Shown here piece after piece: positions 24,033 to 36,591 of a DNA stretch of 64,000 nt. The notes under the pieces were generated by a model that had not been told where the DNA came from, did not search any database, and was given only the letters and a program-made list of their open reading frames with translations. The stretch comes from Rhizophagus irregularis (taxonomy: Eukaryota > Glomeromycota > Glomeromycetes > Glomerales > Glomeraceae): positions 2,356,001 through 2,420,000 of the forward strand of contig NC_089440.1 in the NCBI RefSeq assembly GCF_026210795.1. The letters are read 5' to 3'. The stretch's first letter is position 1; the number at the start of each line of letters is the position of its first letter. The position numbers and the translations under genes are program-made.

Positions 24033-24058
24033 GCGCACCTCTGAAGGGGGAGAGTGCG
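24020..24058 (+). promoter_or_regulatory. Candidate -1 ribosomal frameshift signal between gag and pol
   Basis: In the gag frame the last codons read CGT TTA AAC TAC TAA, giving the canonical slippery heptamer T TTA AAC (24020-24026) in the correct X-XXY-YYZ phase. The pol frame is exactly -1 and is open from 24020 onward through the gag stop. Seven bases downstream, CGCAC (24034-24038) pairs with GTGCG (24054-24058), with an inner TCT/AGA after a bulged C. This is a typical spacer and stem-loop layout. Confidence 0.75.
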
Positions 24059-27000
24059 AATTTTAGAAAACCCTCTAACGAAATTAGTAATAAAAGAGTG
24101 AATTGGAAGGATCCATTAGAAGAAATCAAACCTATTGAAAAGCCAATTCAACTGTTAAAAAGATCTACATATGTTCTTAACATTTTATATAATAACTTTG
24201 AAATTTATTTATCAAAACGACTACAGAAAAATAAAATGATATATAATTTATGGCAAGTAGTAGGAGGAAAAGTAGAAAATCGTGAATCTTCTCTTCAAGC
24301 TGTGCTTAGAGAAACAAAAGAGGAAACAGTGCTAGATATTAAAAAAGATGAATGTGTATTTTTATTTAACGATCCAGCTTTTAATTGTGATGTTTATTTA
24401 ACGAAAGTACCTGATTATCAAGAGTTACAGCGAACTGAACCTGAAAAACAAGGAGCTTAGATAATTACTTCTTTTGAACAATTTCAATTTATGGCGAAAC
24501 ATAATGAATTAACCCCAACACTAGTTAATCATTATACTGATATTCTTAACCAATTAATTAGAAAAGAACCAACATATTTTAATTAAAAAGAAAGAGCTGA
24601 AGCAGCTTTATATGGAGAAGCGATTGTATATGGACAACCTGTTAATGTCTTAATAGATTCAGGAGCTGTAGGTTGTATTATTTCTAAAAGATTCCTAGAT
24701 AAAGTCAATAAAGGAATTGAATTACCTACGAATATTAAAATCATCAATGTAACAGGACAAAAATCATCACCACTGGGAATGGTTCAACAAGTTCCAGTAC
24801 AAATGAGGGATATTAAAGTCTATGTCAATATGATAGTCACAAATTCAGCTGAATATAATGTTTTGCTTGGTAACGAATGGTTGAAGAAGGTTAATGCAAA
24901 TATCGATTATGGACAGAATACCATCACCATTAAATATGAAGGAATCCAACAACAAATTCCTATCACATGTTCTCAAAAATTGGACCCAACAAAATATACA
25001 GTCATTGATCCAGTAGATGAACTAGAATTAGAAGACGAGTTAGAAAACATCATAGCAGTTCCATTTTATAAGGCAGAAATAACTGAAAGTACTTTTCAAA
25101 TCAATGATCGGGAATATCACCCAGGGTATTTAGAGTATATTAAGCAACAAAATCACAATAGTACTGGTGTAATTAATAGTAAGGGACCAGGAAAATGCCT
25201 ATGTAAAACCCTAAGAGATCAAGAAGTTTGTAATAATTGTCAAATAGTTCAAGAAGATTGGAACATTTATCACGTGATGCAAGAATCAGAAAGTCCAAAT
25301 ATATCTAATATTCAAATAGAACCAGAAAAAGTTGTTCCAATTGGAGAATTAGAGGAAAGTCAATACCAATCACTCCATCAATTACTAGATAAAAATAAAG
25401 ATTTATTCGCTAAATCATTGCAAGAGTTAAAACAAACTCCAGAAGGGAAACATATTATTATCACTGAAGAAGTGCCACCTATCAAAAAACGAGCTTATAG
25501 GACAGCACCAAAGGAAAATGAATTTATTGAGAGTGAAATTAATGACATGTTAGAACAAGGACTAATAGAACCTTCAACTAGCTCCTGGTCATTTCCAGTA
25601 GTAGTAGTGAAAAAGAAAAATGGAAAACTTAGGTTTTGCGTTAATTATAAATTTCTTAACGATATTATGAAAAAAGATAATTATCCACTCCCAAGAATTG
25701 ATGAATTATTAGATTCTCTACACGATGCACAATGGTTCACCACTTTAGATTTAGCATCATGGTATTGGCAAATAAAAGTAAGGGCAGAAGACCAGGAAAA
25801 AACAGCCTTTATCACAAAATTTGAAACATACGAATTCAAAGTTATGCCTTTTGGACTTTGCAACGCACCTGCGACATTTCAGCGAACTATAGATAAAGTT
25901 TTACATGGAATAAAGGAGAAGTTTGTTTTAGTTTATCTTGACAATGTCATTATATATTCAAAAACTTTTAAAGATCATGTTCAACATTTGGAAGAAGTTC
26001 TAAATAGAATTCGTAAGGTGAATCTAAAATTAAAAGCAGAGAAATGTCATTTTGCAGCAGCTGAACTCCAATTTTTAGGACATGTTGTAGGAAAAGAAGG
26101 TGTTAAACCTGATCCAGAAAAAGTCGACAAAATGGTTAATTACCCAGAGCCTTAAAATATTAGAGAATTACGCGGAGTCCTAGGATTATTCTCCTATTAT
26201 CAACGCTTCATCAAAGATTTTGCTAAAGTTGCTGATCCAATGTACAAATTATTAAAAAAAGATGCACCTTACGAATGGACGAATTTACAACAGAAAGCAT
26301 TTGAGGATTTAAGAAATAAATTAACAACAGCACCGATTGTACAATACCCAGATTTTTCAAAGCCTTTCTTTTTATATACCGATGCTTCAATTATAGGGTT
26401 AGGCGCAGTACTTGCACAGAAAACTGATGATCAAGAGCATGTGATTGCCTATGCTAGTCGAACTTTAATACCAGCGGAAAAGAATTATGCCATCACAGAA
26501 TTGGAATGTCTTGCAATTGTATGGGCAGTTAAATATTTTCGACATTATCTTTATAGAAGTAAATTCACTATCATCACCGACCATGCAGCACTCAAGTGGT
26601 TGTTGAATTCAACAATAGAAAATAATAATAAAAGATTGGAAAGATGGAATATTGCCTTATCGGAATATAAATATGACATTGTATATCGGAAAGGAACTAA
26701 ACATGCGAATGCTGATGCATTCTCTCGTCTCGACTCAACCTTAACTAATAATCACACCAATCCTTCAACTTCATGTAACGATCATGGATGAACAACTATA
26801 TAAAGAATTAATTTTATTTTTAACAACTCTCGTTTTTATGGATGGTATAACTGATAAATGGAAAACCCAAATTCGGAAAAACTCAACTCAATATATTTAT
26901 CAAAACAATATTTTATTTAGGAAAACAAAGGATGGTATAAGAAAAATAATTCTATACGAACAAGTAGAACCTATTTTATATCACTTTCATACAGATATGA

Positions 27001-28050
27001 GCGGTGCTCATTTAGGAATAGACGCTATAATTGGAAAAATCAAAAATCGATATTATTGGCTACAATTAGGAAAAGATGTAAAAGAATATGTAAAAACTTG
27101 TGATATTTGTCAAAAAAAAGAGGACCTACCAATCGGCGAGAAGAACTGATATCAATACCAGTCAAGGAACCATTTCATAGAATAGGAATTGATATTAAAG
27201 GACCATTACCGATCACCAGTAGTGGAAATAAATATATTATTGTCGCCATAGATTATTTTACAAAATGGCCAGAAGCAAGAGCGATATCCAATATTAAAGC
27301 AGAGACAGTAGCTAAATTTATTTATGAAGAAATTATTTGTAGACATGGAGTTCCACAAGAAATTCTATCAGATAGAGGAACATCATTTATGAATAAATTA
27401 ATTGATGAATTATGTGAAAATTATCAAACTAAACATCGTCTTACCTCAGCTTATAGACCTCAAACGAATGGAATGGTTGAAAGATTTAATCAAACAATTG
27501 GTGAATGTATAGCAAAATTAGTTCAAGATAATAATAAGGAATGGGATTAATTAATCGATGCAGTACTTTTGGCATATCGAACAAAAAAACATAACACTAC
27601 GGGAAAAACACCATTCTATTTAACTTATGGACGAGAAGCAACTTTACCAATTGATTTAAAATTCCATCACAAATACCTCAAAATGAAAAGGATCCAATGC
27701 AAAGACGAATTTATCAATTAATAGTTGAATTAAAAGAAGAACAAAATGATGTTTCGTTAAGAATTGAAAAAGAACAAGCGAAGCAAAAACAAGTATATGA
27801 TCAACAAGGAATTTCAGAAAAATTGAAAATAGGAGATCAAGTTTTAGTAGAACGAACGTGGCTTAAAAATAATTTCTCAGCAAAATTAGAAAATAAGTGG
27901 ATAGGACCTTATTTTATTCATGAAGTACTTAATGACAATGTTTATAAACTTAGAAATTTAGATGGAAAATTAGTAGTTAAACATGTAATTTATGGAAATA
28001 GACTTAAGAAATATCACGAGCGAAGATTGGAACCAATAGTTATAGTTTGA
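24020..28050 (+). pseudogene. Pol: Nudix - protease - RT - RNase H - integrase, degraded
   Basis: After the -1 slip the frame encodes a Nudix domain (box at 24266-24340, GGKVENRESS to RETKEE), then aspartic protease (VLIDSGAVG, near 24650), RT, RNase H (YTDASIIGLGAVLAQ, ITELECLAIVWAVKYF, DHAALKWLL) and integrase. Integrase has an HHCC finger and D, D, E in IGIDIKGPLP, EILSDRGTSF and NGMVERFNQT. The RT active site at 25934-25945 is YLDN, not YLDD, so catalysis would fail. Stops lie at 24458, 24583, 26153 and 27548. Frameshifts lie near 26785, at the A8 run 27112-27119, and near 27658. The tail (KIGDQVLVERTW) is the usual post-integrase module. Confidence 0.85.
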
Positions 28051-28087
28051 AAATAGTGCAAAAATTTTATTAAAAATAAGAAAATTA

Positions 28088-28978
28088 TTATTGTTCGTTA
28101 TTAATATTATTATCAACGTTATTATCATTATCGTTATTATTATCATTATTATCATTAATATAATTAGGACCATCAGCAACAAATATTTGATCGTAAGAAG
28201 AAGAAGAAAAAGATGAAGATGAAGATGAAGGTATAGGTGAAGGAGACTTAGGCATACTATCGTCAACAACAATCATACCATATTTTTGTATAACACTCAT
28301 CGCGTGATAATATTTAGTTTCAAAATATTTTGTACTATACATAGCGCTTTTGTTCTCCCTTTTCAGTTGTTTTACTTTGCCATTTAAGCCGACAATTTCT
28401 TCATCTTGTTGAATAACCTTTTTCTGGGCCTCCCAGCATTCCACTTCGGCAATAGCCCACAGTTCGTTATTAGATTGCACTTCCTCTTCTTGTTGATGGA
28501 TTAGCTCTTCTTGTTGATGGATTTGTATGGATTGTAAAACCCCAAATTCCGTCAAAGTTGCAACTTCTTCTTGTAAAAAATTGTTTTTAGCTTGTAAGGA
28601 ATCATTTTCAGACCGAAACGTTTGAACTTGATCTTGTGTTATTAAATGGGAAAATAGAAACACCAAGTTAGTCAAAGACTAAGTAAATAAATCGATAGTC
28701 CAAAAAAGTTCTACAGAAGGAGTCCATTCAAAACTAGATATCCTGAAGGTATAAATACCCGTCTGCAAGTCGAAAAGAGTCAGAGAAATCAACTGTTCAA
28801 GAACCGGATAAAGGTTAAAATCCCGTCTGCAGGCTATCCCCGTTTAAGAAACATCTTATGAACCTTGCGTGCAATACTCACCCTCAAGTTGACGAAGTTG
28901 TGATTTACGAGCAGCTTTCAAGGTCTTAAAGCGAGCTTGTGATTTTTTCTGTAATGTTTTAGATCGACAGCGGCCCAT
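28088..28978 (-). CDS. Antisense two-exon coiled-coil gene inside the Ty3 element
   Basis: Exons 28978-28882 and 28632-28088 join across a GT-AG intron (donor GTGAGT) in phase 1, giving 213 residues without stops. The start ATG gives a basic N-terminus (MGRCRSKTLQKKSQ, then AARKSQLRQLE). A long coiled coil follows (EELIHQQEEEVQSNNELW and KVKQLKRENKSAM), then a Ser-rich stretch and an Asp/Asn repeat tail. It lies between pol and the 3' LTR, opposite to them, and its promoter would lie in the gap 28979-29422 shared with the sense ORF. The function is unknown; a basic-leucine-zipper-like layout is possible. Confidence 0.65.
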
Positions 28979-29422
28979 TTTTAATATAGAGGTCTAAAGG
29001 TGAAATAGAAAGGTTTTAACAAAAGTGATATATGCAAAAAGATTTTGCAGTGAAGTGAAGAAAAAGGGGAAAGGAAAAATTAGGTTTTTAAATAAGAAAA
29101 AGACATGACGCGAGAAAATATGCTCTAGACGAAATAACAAAAATGACACGAAAAATTTAATAACAGCTGATAATTATTACACGTGAAAATAATTAAGGAG
29201 AAGAAAAAGTTATTTTTGGAACAAGGAGAAATGTTTCAAAATAGTAATACGCGATTAACTAATTTAAGGGGTAAAACTAATCAAACTAAATTAGTGAAAC
29301 AATAATGTCGTGATCTACCAAAATTAGTAGTTGATCATTAATAATATTAATTAATTAAGTGTGACAATGAAATTCTTATTTAAAGACGTGTTCTATTTTG
29401 TTATGATTCACTTTTTCTCATC

Positions 29423-29809
29423 ATGACGCCTTACGAAATTGTGTTACAAAACTTATTAACTGAAAGAAATAGTTCTCACGAATTACAAGATGAACCTTAT
29501 TCAGATGAAATGGATGATAAAACAAAAATTCATGTGACATACCGATGTTTGTTACGAGCTCAACGACTAAAACAAAGAATTCCAGCTCTAGTTTTTGCAT
29601 ATTTCTTAGGACAGCTTATTGAACAAAAAAAATTAACAAAGAAGCAAGTTAGACAAATAGTTTCAGAACATTATTATTGGATTTCTGTTCGTGTTTATTA
29701 TATTTTTGAAACAAGTTCTACTCAGATTTATTGTACCGTTAATACTACTGTTAATTTGATAAGATCTTTAAAACAAAATGAAATTAAGCAATTGGTATTG
29801 GAAATTTAA
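29423..29809 (+). CDS. Extra 128-residue sense ORF upstream of Ty3 3' LTR
   Basis: This intact ORF starts MTPYEIVLQNLLTERNSSHE and ends just before the polypurine tract. It is mostly helical in appearance (RCLLRAQRLKQRIPALVFAY, KKLTKKQVRQIVSEHYYW) with no motif I recognise. A TATA-like stretch and a short leader precede it. Its place, in an env-like slot but without a signal peptide or membrane segment, suggests an accessory protein of the element. Confidence 0.5.
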   Translation: MTPYEIVLQNLLTERNSSHELQDEPYSDEMDDKTKIHVTYRCLLRAQRLKQRIPALVFAYFLGQLIEQKKLTKKQVRQIVSEHYYWISVRVYYIFETSSTQIYCTVNTTVNLIRSLKQNEIKQLVLEI

Positions 29810-29844
29810 AGACTCACAGGAGTTCGTTCTTTAAGGGGGAAAAG

Positions 29845-30467
29845 TGTTAAAATAGAAATGTGGCGCAGTAATTTTATGTAGATCAATTTTGTAGATCATT
29901 TTGTAGATCCCTTGATTTTTTTGATTTTCTTGATTTATTTGATAAATCTGATAAATCTGATAAATTTGATATATTCGATTTATTTATTTTATTTTATTTA
30001 TTTATTTTATTTTATTTATTTTATTTGTTTGATATATTTATTTTATTTTATTTATTTATTTTATTTTATTTATTTTATTTATTTATTATATTTGATTTAT
30101 TTATTTTATCAAATATTCTTAATTTTTACTTTATTATAAATAGTGATAGGATTTTACCAAGTAGAAGGGGAGGTCAATTAGGTAGTTAAGAATTGTATTG
30201 TAGTTTTCGAGTTATACGAAAAGAGTATTATTTCCAGTAGTATAATTCAAGATAGTTAATTTCGCAACCAAGAGATTATCTATATTTTCGTCATATTCAA
30301 AATCTTACATTATTTTAATAAAAACCTATTTTCTTTAACTGAACATCCAACGATATTTTACGTGATTATTTGTGATCAACTTAAGACTCTCCTATTAAGT
30401 TAAACTCCAGTTAAGCTGTTAAAGCGTTAAAGTTTTTCAGTCAGCCTTAATCATTGACAGGATAACA
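29845..30467 (+). repeat. Ty3 3' LTR
   Basis: It begins TGTTA directly after the polypurine tract and ends TAACA. It contains a TATAAATAG box near 30133 and an AATAAAA signal near 30320. Positions 29925-30110 are a T/A-rich simple repeat (GATAAATCT, then TTTATTTTA units), giving the spurious hydrophobic ORF at 29912-30139. Confidence 0.7.
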
Positions 30468-32767
30468 CTATAATATAATTAGTTATTTCAGTTGGTATTG
30501 ATTCATACCAACGTGAATGAATAAACCCCATATGAAAAATAGCTTTACTAGACTGAAGAAGAACCCGATACTGATGTCGACATGGCATTCCTTGATTGAT
30601 AATATACATACATGTACAAAATAATGTTGAATCTTTAAGAATTACTACGTAATGTGGTGTAGATGTTGATGATGTTACAGTGATATAATAAATCTCCCAT
30701 ATTTCTTGTATTTCGTCACTGTTTATATCTGATAAGAGATCTTGTAATCTAATTTGCGGTTTATCATATATACGTTCAATTATATCATTAGACTGCTCAT
30801 TATCAGATTCTTTAACTTAATCAATTGAAATTAATATTCCCTGATATAATAATGATTGTTTCATTTAAGCTCGTTGAAGTGATAATGGAATAGGTGCTAA
30901 ATGATCCTTTAAAATAGAGTCAATATTTTTGAAAATCGTATTATACGTTGACGGAAGACCAGTTGATGGATTTGACCCATAATATTCCTTAATTCGACTA
31001 TATTGTGTTTCTTTATCCAGTTCATTTTCAATGACTTTTACTAACTCCTTTAATAAAGTTCCTTGATCTAAATGTTTTTTAAGAACACCATTAATGGATT
31101 CAACTCGTTGAGTTGACTCAACACCTTCTGTAAATACTTTTGAAATCGCGTATCTTGCCCATGATTCACGACTAGGGTAAAGTTCTTTTTCAAGATAAGA
31201 TCGATACAGCTCATACTTTGTGAGCATTTCGGTGTATCTTAATTCAAATTGATACTCAGTGTAACTATTACGCATATGATAAAAATCTTCAATAAAATTC
31301 TGAACCATATCGTTACGTAGTAAGGCTTTGGCTTTCTTTTTTATATTTTCCGCAATGTGATAAATACATAACAAATGACGCATTTTTGGATAAACAACTT
31401 GAACAATAGCTAGCATTTCCAGGTCCCCGTCTGTGTATAATACACGAGGTGAAAGATTATTTGTTACTTTTAAAGTGCATTGTAATATTTAAATATAATC
31501 AGCTTGTGTCTCATACTTCATAAGAGCTTGAGCAAGAACTCTTGTTTTAAAATTATTGTCAATTCCAACAAACAAGTTTAGCGCCATTTCGTATCTATTC
31601 GTTTTTGCCGTATTATCATGAATGACAACATCATGAAACTTAGGCCAAAGTTCATTACGCTGTTTACTTGTTACCCAAAAAAGACTGGTAAGTTCGTTAG
31701 ATGGCCCTTCTAAGCGTGGTATTACTACATAATTAGGATCTTCTTCATGTTATTTTAAAAGATATAGGAACATTGTAGCAGCATTAGATTCGTCACGAAC
31801 CCGAACATCTTGAAACTTTTGGATTGCATTATAGAGGTTTTTTTTTAATATGGTACTGTGGAAACTCATGAACAAGAAGATCATATTGTTGTCCTGCACT
31901 TAGGTTACCCTTTGTAGTATAATGTTCAATTTTATCTAAAATTGATTGTGAAAAGCGTAAGTTTTTAGGAGCTAACTCTATTGAAATAGGATCACATTGA
32001 TGATTATGGCTATTGTTAAATTTCGTAAGATGTATATCAGCAGCACGTTTGCCAAAATAGAAGTTAGCTTGCCAAGGACAGTTTGTTTTAGTTAAACTAC
32101 TTTCACGATGTAATGTAATATCCTCCACTTTTTTTGGATTATTAATTCCAGCTTTCCAACATTGATAAACACGACGACGAGTAATAGTTTTATCAATGAT
32201 ATCAAGATCTTTACAAAATTTAATAGCAACAAAACCATTGTTTTTTGCAAACGTATTAACAGCAGTTTCAACTGCATTCCAATCTTTGAAGGTATCGTTA
32301 ACATTTAATATTTCAGTTGTAATTGTTGTATCATTAATATCAGCTATATTATTACCATTCATATTATTTTGTTCACAATCAGGTTCAGTAATTATATCTA
32401 AAGATACCGCTACTTGCTTTCCTTTATTTGTTGGATTAAATTGGTCAGATGGTTGGCCTTGATATTGATATTCGTAATCCATTAATTGAAGCAATTGGCC
32501 TTGGTTTTGATATTCATAATCCATCAGCTGAAAACTAGATGATAATTGGCCTTGATTTTGACATTCGTAATCCATCACTTGATGATCGGATGATGGTTGG
32601 CCTTGAGTTTGATATTCGTAATCCATCAGCTGGAGATAAGATGATAGCTGGTTCTGATTTTGATATTCATAATCCATCAGCTGATCAGATGATGGTTGGC
32701 CTTAGTCTTGATATTCATAATCCATCAGTTGAAGGTTGAACGGTTGGTTTTGATATTCGTTATTCAT
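30468..32767 (-). pseudogene. MULE transposase with FAR1 and SWIM domains, degraded
   Basis: The frame starts at the ATG 32767-32765 with about six copies of a 16-18 residue repeat (MDYEYQNQGQLSS). A FAR1-type zinc domain follows (RRRVYQCWKAG, CPWQANFYFG, NNSHNHQCDP). The MULE core shows D in VVIHDNTAKTNRYEM, D in LYTDGDLEMLAIVQ, CIYHI and RVESINGVL. The C-terminus has a SWIM finger, CTCMYIINQGMPCRHQYRV. Stops lie at 32704, 31752, 31491, 30867 and near 30810, and an A9 run at 31838-31846 shifts frame. The frame ends abruptly at the Ty3 LTR (30467), so the Ty3 junction removed the MULE 3' end. Confidence 0.8.
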
Positions 32768-33189
32768 AATTAATATTCGTAATTTGTAGGTTTATTATCA
32801 ATATTATGGTGACTGATATCTAACTTTAAAGTTGTTTATGAGACTGGCCGTGAAGACAACTGAAAAAGAAGCTTAAAAACCTAAAAAATCGGAAAGAGTA
32901 TTTGTGGGAAAATCAAATTAGTTACTCTTTTGTAAAATAAAGTAAGTATTAGTTCTATAAAATTTACTAACTTGTTAAACTTTGATATCTAACTTCAAAT
33001 TTTTTTTCAGATGCTAACTAATAACTTAACGAAACAAACAATAATGGAATAAGTCACGTGATAAAGCGAACTATATCATTAGTAGTAAGATTACGCGAAA
33101 ATAGTTACCAGTGATGATCACCAGTAAATAAAGTTAAAATCTAATTATATAACACCGGTGATGATCACCGCAGGTGATATGTAGCAATT
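32768..33189. other. Intergenic stretch upstream of the MULE gene
   Basis: No gene was seen. GGTGATGATCACC near-palindromes recur at about 33112 and 33156, and a TCACGTGA palindrome is near 33055. Confidence 0.4.
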
Positions 33190-33420
33190 TTCTTATAAAA
33201 AATGTTTTTACAACATTTTTTCATTAAATTAATTAAAAAAATGTTGCGAAAACATTTTTCTAATTAAAATTACTTTAAAAAAACATTTTGCAACATTTTT
33301 TCATTAAATTATAAAATATTGCGAAAACGTTTTTTTTATAATAATATATTAAAAAAACGTTGCATAAACGTTTTTTTATAATAATATATATAAAAAAATG
33401 TTTTCGCAATAGTTTTAATA
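33190..33420. repeat. Array of A/T hairpins around GTTGCGAAAAC
   Basis: Four to five imperfect palindromes recur every 50-60 bp. Examples are AAAAATGTTGCGAAAACATT and AAAACGTTGCATAAACGTTT. The stem pair changes from ATGTT/AACAT to ACGTT/AACGT between copies. Confidence 0.65.
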
Positions 33421-36400
33421 TAAAACCATTCATTAAATTTGCATTTATTTCAGTAAAAAAATCATAATTAGTATATAAAGTAAAATTGAAATTTTTTTTT
33501 TTTTTGATAATTGGGAACTATTTGGCTGGAACAAATAGCTCATATAGAAAGGACAACATTAATATAATAACTTATACAATGCTACATTTATGTTGAACAT
33601 TAAAGTACAGAATAACAAAAACAAAAATAAAGCTAACATAGAAAATATAGACAGTTTTTTATATAGTCAACAAATATGATATGAGGAACAATAATAAATA
33701 GATTTAGATGCGTTGTACCTTACACTCCACATTGGAACCCATAATATTGACGGATTGGCAGGGGACAATGCAAAACTTTATGGAATTCTAAGTTGGATGC
33801 AAGAAAACCAGGTAGACATTATAGCCTTGAATGAAACTAATTTAGACCAAAAGAACGGGTTTTTCAAAATGCCTAATAGTTTTAAAGAGCAATTTCATAT
33901 ATATTGGTCAAGCAAATAGAAAGACAAACATAAGGATTCAGAAGTAGCGTTAATTTGTTCAAGGAAATGGAATAAACATTATCAAGAACACAAATTCCAT
34001 TCACCATATCTACTCTCAGCATACTTTTTGTTTAGAAATGTTTTATTCTGTATATAGATTGTTTACGTGTCATCACAAATTAAAACAATCCTCCATGACA
34101 CCCTGGAACTACTTAAAAGGGAAATGAACGATGATACTATAAAAAAAAAATCAATCAATATTGTACACATATTAATAATGGGAGATTTTAATTTGATCTC
34201 AAATGGTCATATCGATTGTACACCACTGCAACATATATCAAAACCCAAATTTTTTAATGATATTGAGACAATGTGTCTTATAGATTCTTATAGAAAGCTC
34301 AATAAAGAAGTACCAGGAAACACTTATCACAGAGAGGATGTAAGCACGAGAATAGACCAAATTTGGATATCAGAAAATCTCAGTAATAATTTAATGAATT
34401 TCTCAATTACCCCTTAACGTTTATCACACATAGTGACCATGACATAATTACATTAACCACGAATACCTCTATCCTCATAAAAAACAATAGGAAAAATACA
34501 GTGTATGATAAATTACCCATTGGTAATGCCCACACCAGAGTCTTGTATGATTGTGATGACATTGAAACGGAAAAGTGTGATAAATTCTGAATTAATATAA
34601 AAAGTCAACTAAACTCTCTAGATCAAGAAGTAATTGAGGACAAAGTCAATATAACAGAGTATTCTCAAGAAGATATAGATAGATATTGGGACAAACTCAA
34701 TAGTTTTATAGTCAACGCAGCAGACTCAGAACTCCCTAAAAAAGTCATCAGACTTCATAATACCTTCATATGTTATAATAAGAAAAAGACAACACCAGAA
34801 CGTCATACAAATAAGCTGCTTAAATTATTACATAATTATTATTATGGCAACCAACAAATGACCACATCTGTGGATGCCAAATCCAGATGAGCTAGAAAAA
34901 TTGCCAAATATAATCAAGACTATGTTACATCGACCGATGACTATAACAATGTAACATAGTAATACAGGATATATTTTCGGAAAACTGGTTTGATAATCTA
35001 AAAAAAAAGTGAATTATCGCCTAAAAGCAGATTATAAAAAATTCAAAGCAACAGAGACAAAAGCCATTAGAGATAAAATAGAGAAAAGGGTTGAAATTAC
35101 ACAAAAAGACCAAACAACATGGCTGTCTAGCATATTAGATAGAAACACTCTCGCCAATATAGTTATAGATAAGGTGTTAGTGAACGAAAAATCAGAAGGT
35201 TCGACTAAGAGACTGGCTACAGAACCAGGAGAAGTTAAGGAAGCAGTGGACAATAAATTCGTGAGTATGTTTAGGAAAAGGAACACACTTCAGAATTCTT
35301 TGATGCCGCTATGGCAACAAATTTACGAACCTGCAGGTAAATTCAAAGAAGAAATGGAAGCTACAATAGAAAAGGTTACTATGGAAGAATGGAACAATAC
35401 CGTTAAAGAATTAATTAAAAATTTGACTGCAGGGTTGTCCGGTATTAACTACAAAATAATTCTACAATTACCTGAGGAATTAGTCATCCTCTTGGTCAAG
35501 TTCAGAAATCTGACGTTACAAACTGGACTTCAGTTGTACCAAAGGCATGGAAAACATCGATCATTCTTCCTATTCCTAAGCCACCAACTTTGAATATAAT
35601 ATTTTGAATACTCGACCTATTGCATTGCTGGACTGTTTTCAGAAGACCTTTACAAAGATGATCACGAACAGGTTGAATTCAGTTTTGAAACGATATAACA
35701 TACTACAGGGATACAATTGTTGCAGTTTACCCAGAGAATGTACAAACGATTCAATACACTTGGTTAATAATTTATTGAGGATGCCAAAGAAAATAAAAAA
35801 GAACTATGGGTCCTCACACAGGATATGAAAAAGGCGTTGTATTCAGTTGGGTTAGAAGTACCAAATCGAACATTGCTTTATATTGACATTCCGGCATCAC
35901 TAGTTGAATGGATTATAGCCCTTTTCAAATACAGATTCCTTAGAATAGCCACAGCATATGGGTTAAGTGACGGATTTATTGGAAATGATGGAATAGATCA
36001 GGACGATGTACTATCTCTGTTGCTATGACGAATTTTCTATGATCCACTTCTGGTAGGAATACAACAAACTAAAGACAGAAGATATGAAATGAAAGTTACT
36101 TGGCCAAATGATATAAATGACCCTACCACATGGATACATTACAGGCTTCAGGTTCCGGTATGTGCATATATGGATGATACGGTATTTTTAGAATCATCGA
36201 AATCTAGGATGCAAAAGATAGTAGATATAGTAAATGATTTCTACTTGATTAATGATACTGATATCAATGTTAAGAAATCAGAAATGATAATTATCAACCC
36301 GTCAGTGAAAAGGCATGATCAAATCATCAAATTAGGCCATGATCGCTCCATAGTTCAAACCACTAATAATGAAATAAGATACCTTGGGATTTGGTTTTCT

Positions 36401-36591
36401 AACAAACCGAGTAGACGGCGATGGATGCAACGTTTGTCCACAACGGTCAAAAACTTTTGCGATACAGTTCGTAAGAAATTTGTCCCAGCTGGACAATGTA
36501 TTTACCTGATCAATAGAGTATTGATTCCCAGACTAATATATATAGCCAAATCATGACACTATCAGAACATGACTGGAATCAAGTATTCACT

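Larger units (their letters stand above)
22078..30467 (+). mobile_element. Ty3/gypsy retrotransposon, 5'-truncated, with extra genes
   Basis: The order is gag, a Nudix domain, protease, RT, RNase H, integrase, an antisense gene, a sense ORF, a polypurine tract (29833-29844) and a 3' LTR. Protease-RT-RNase H-integrase order identifies Ty3/gypsy. I find no 5' LTR or primer-binding site; similarity starts inside gag next to a MITE pair. The copy has stops and frameshifts and an altered RT active site, so it is dead. Confidence 0.85.

Noticed and set aside
29912-30139. Highly hydrophobic Ile/Leu/Tyr ORF, membrane-protein-like
   Set aside because: It is a simple T/A repeat within the Ty3 LTR.
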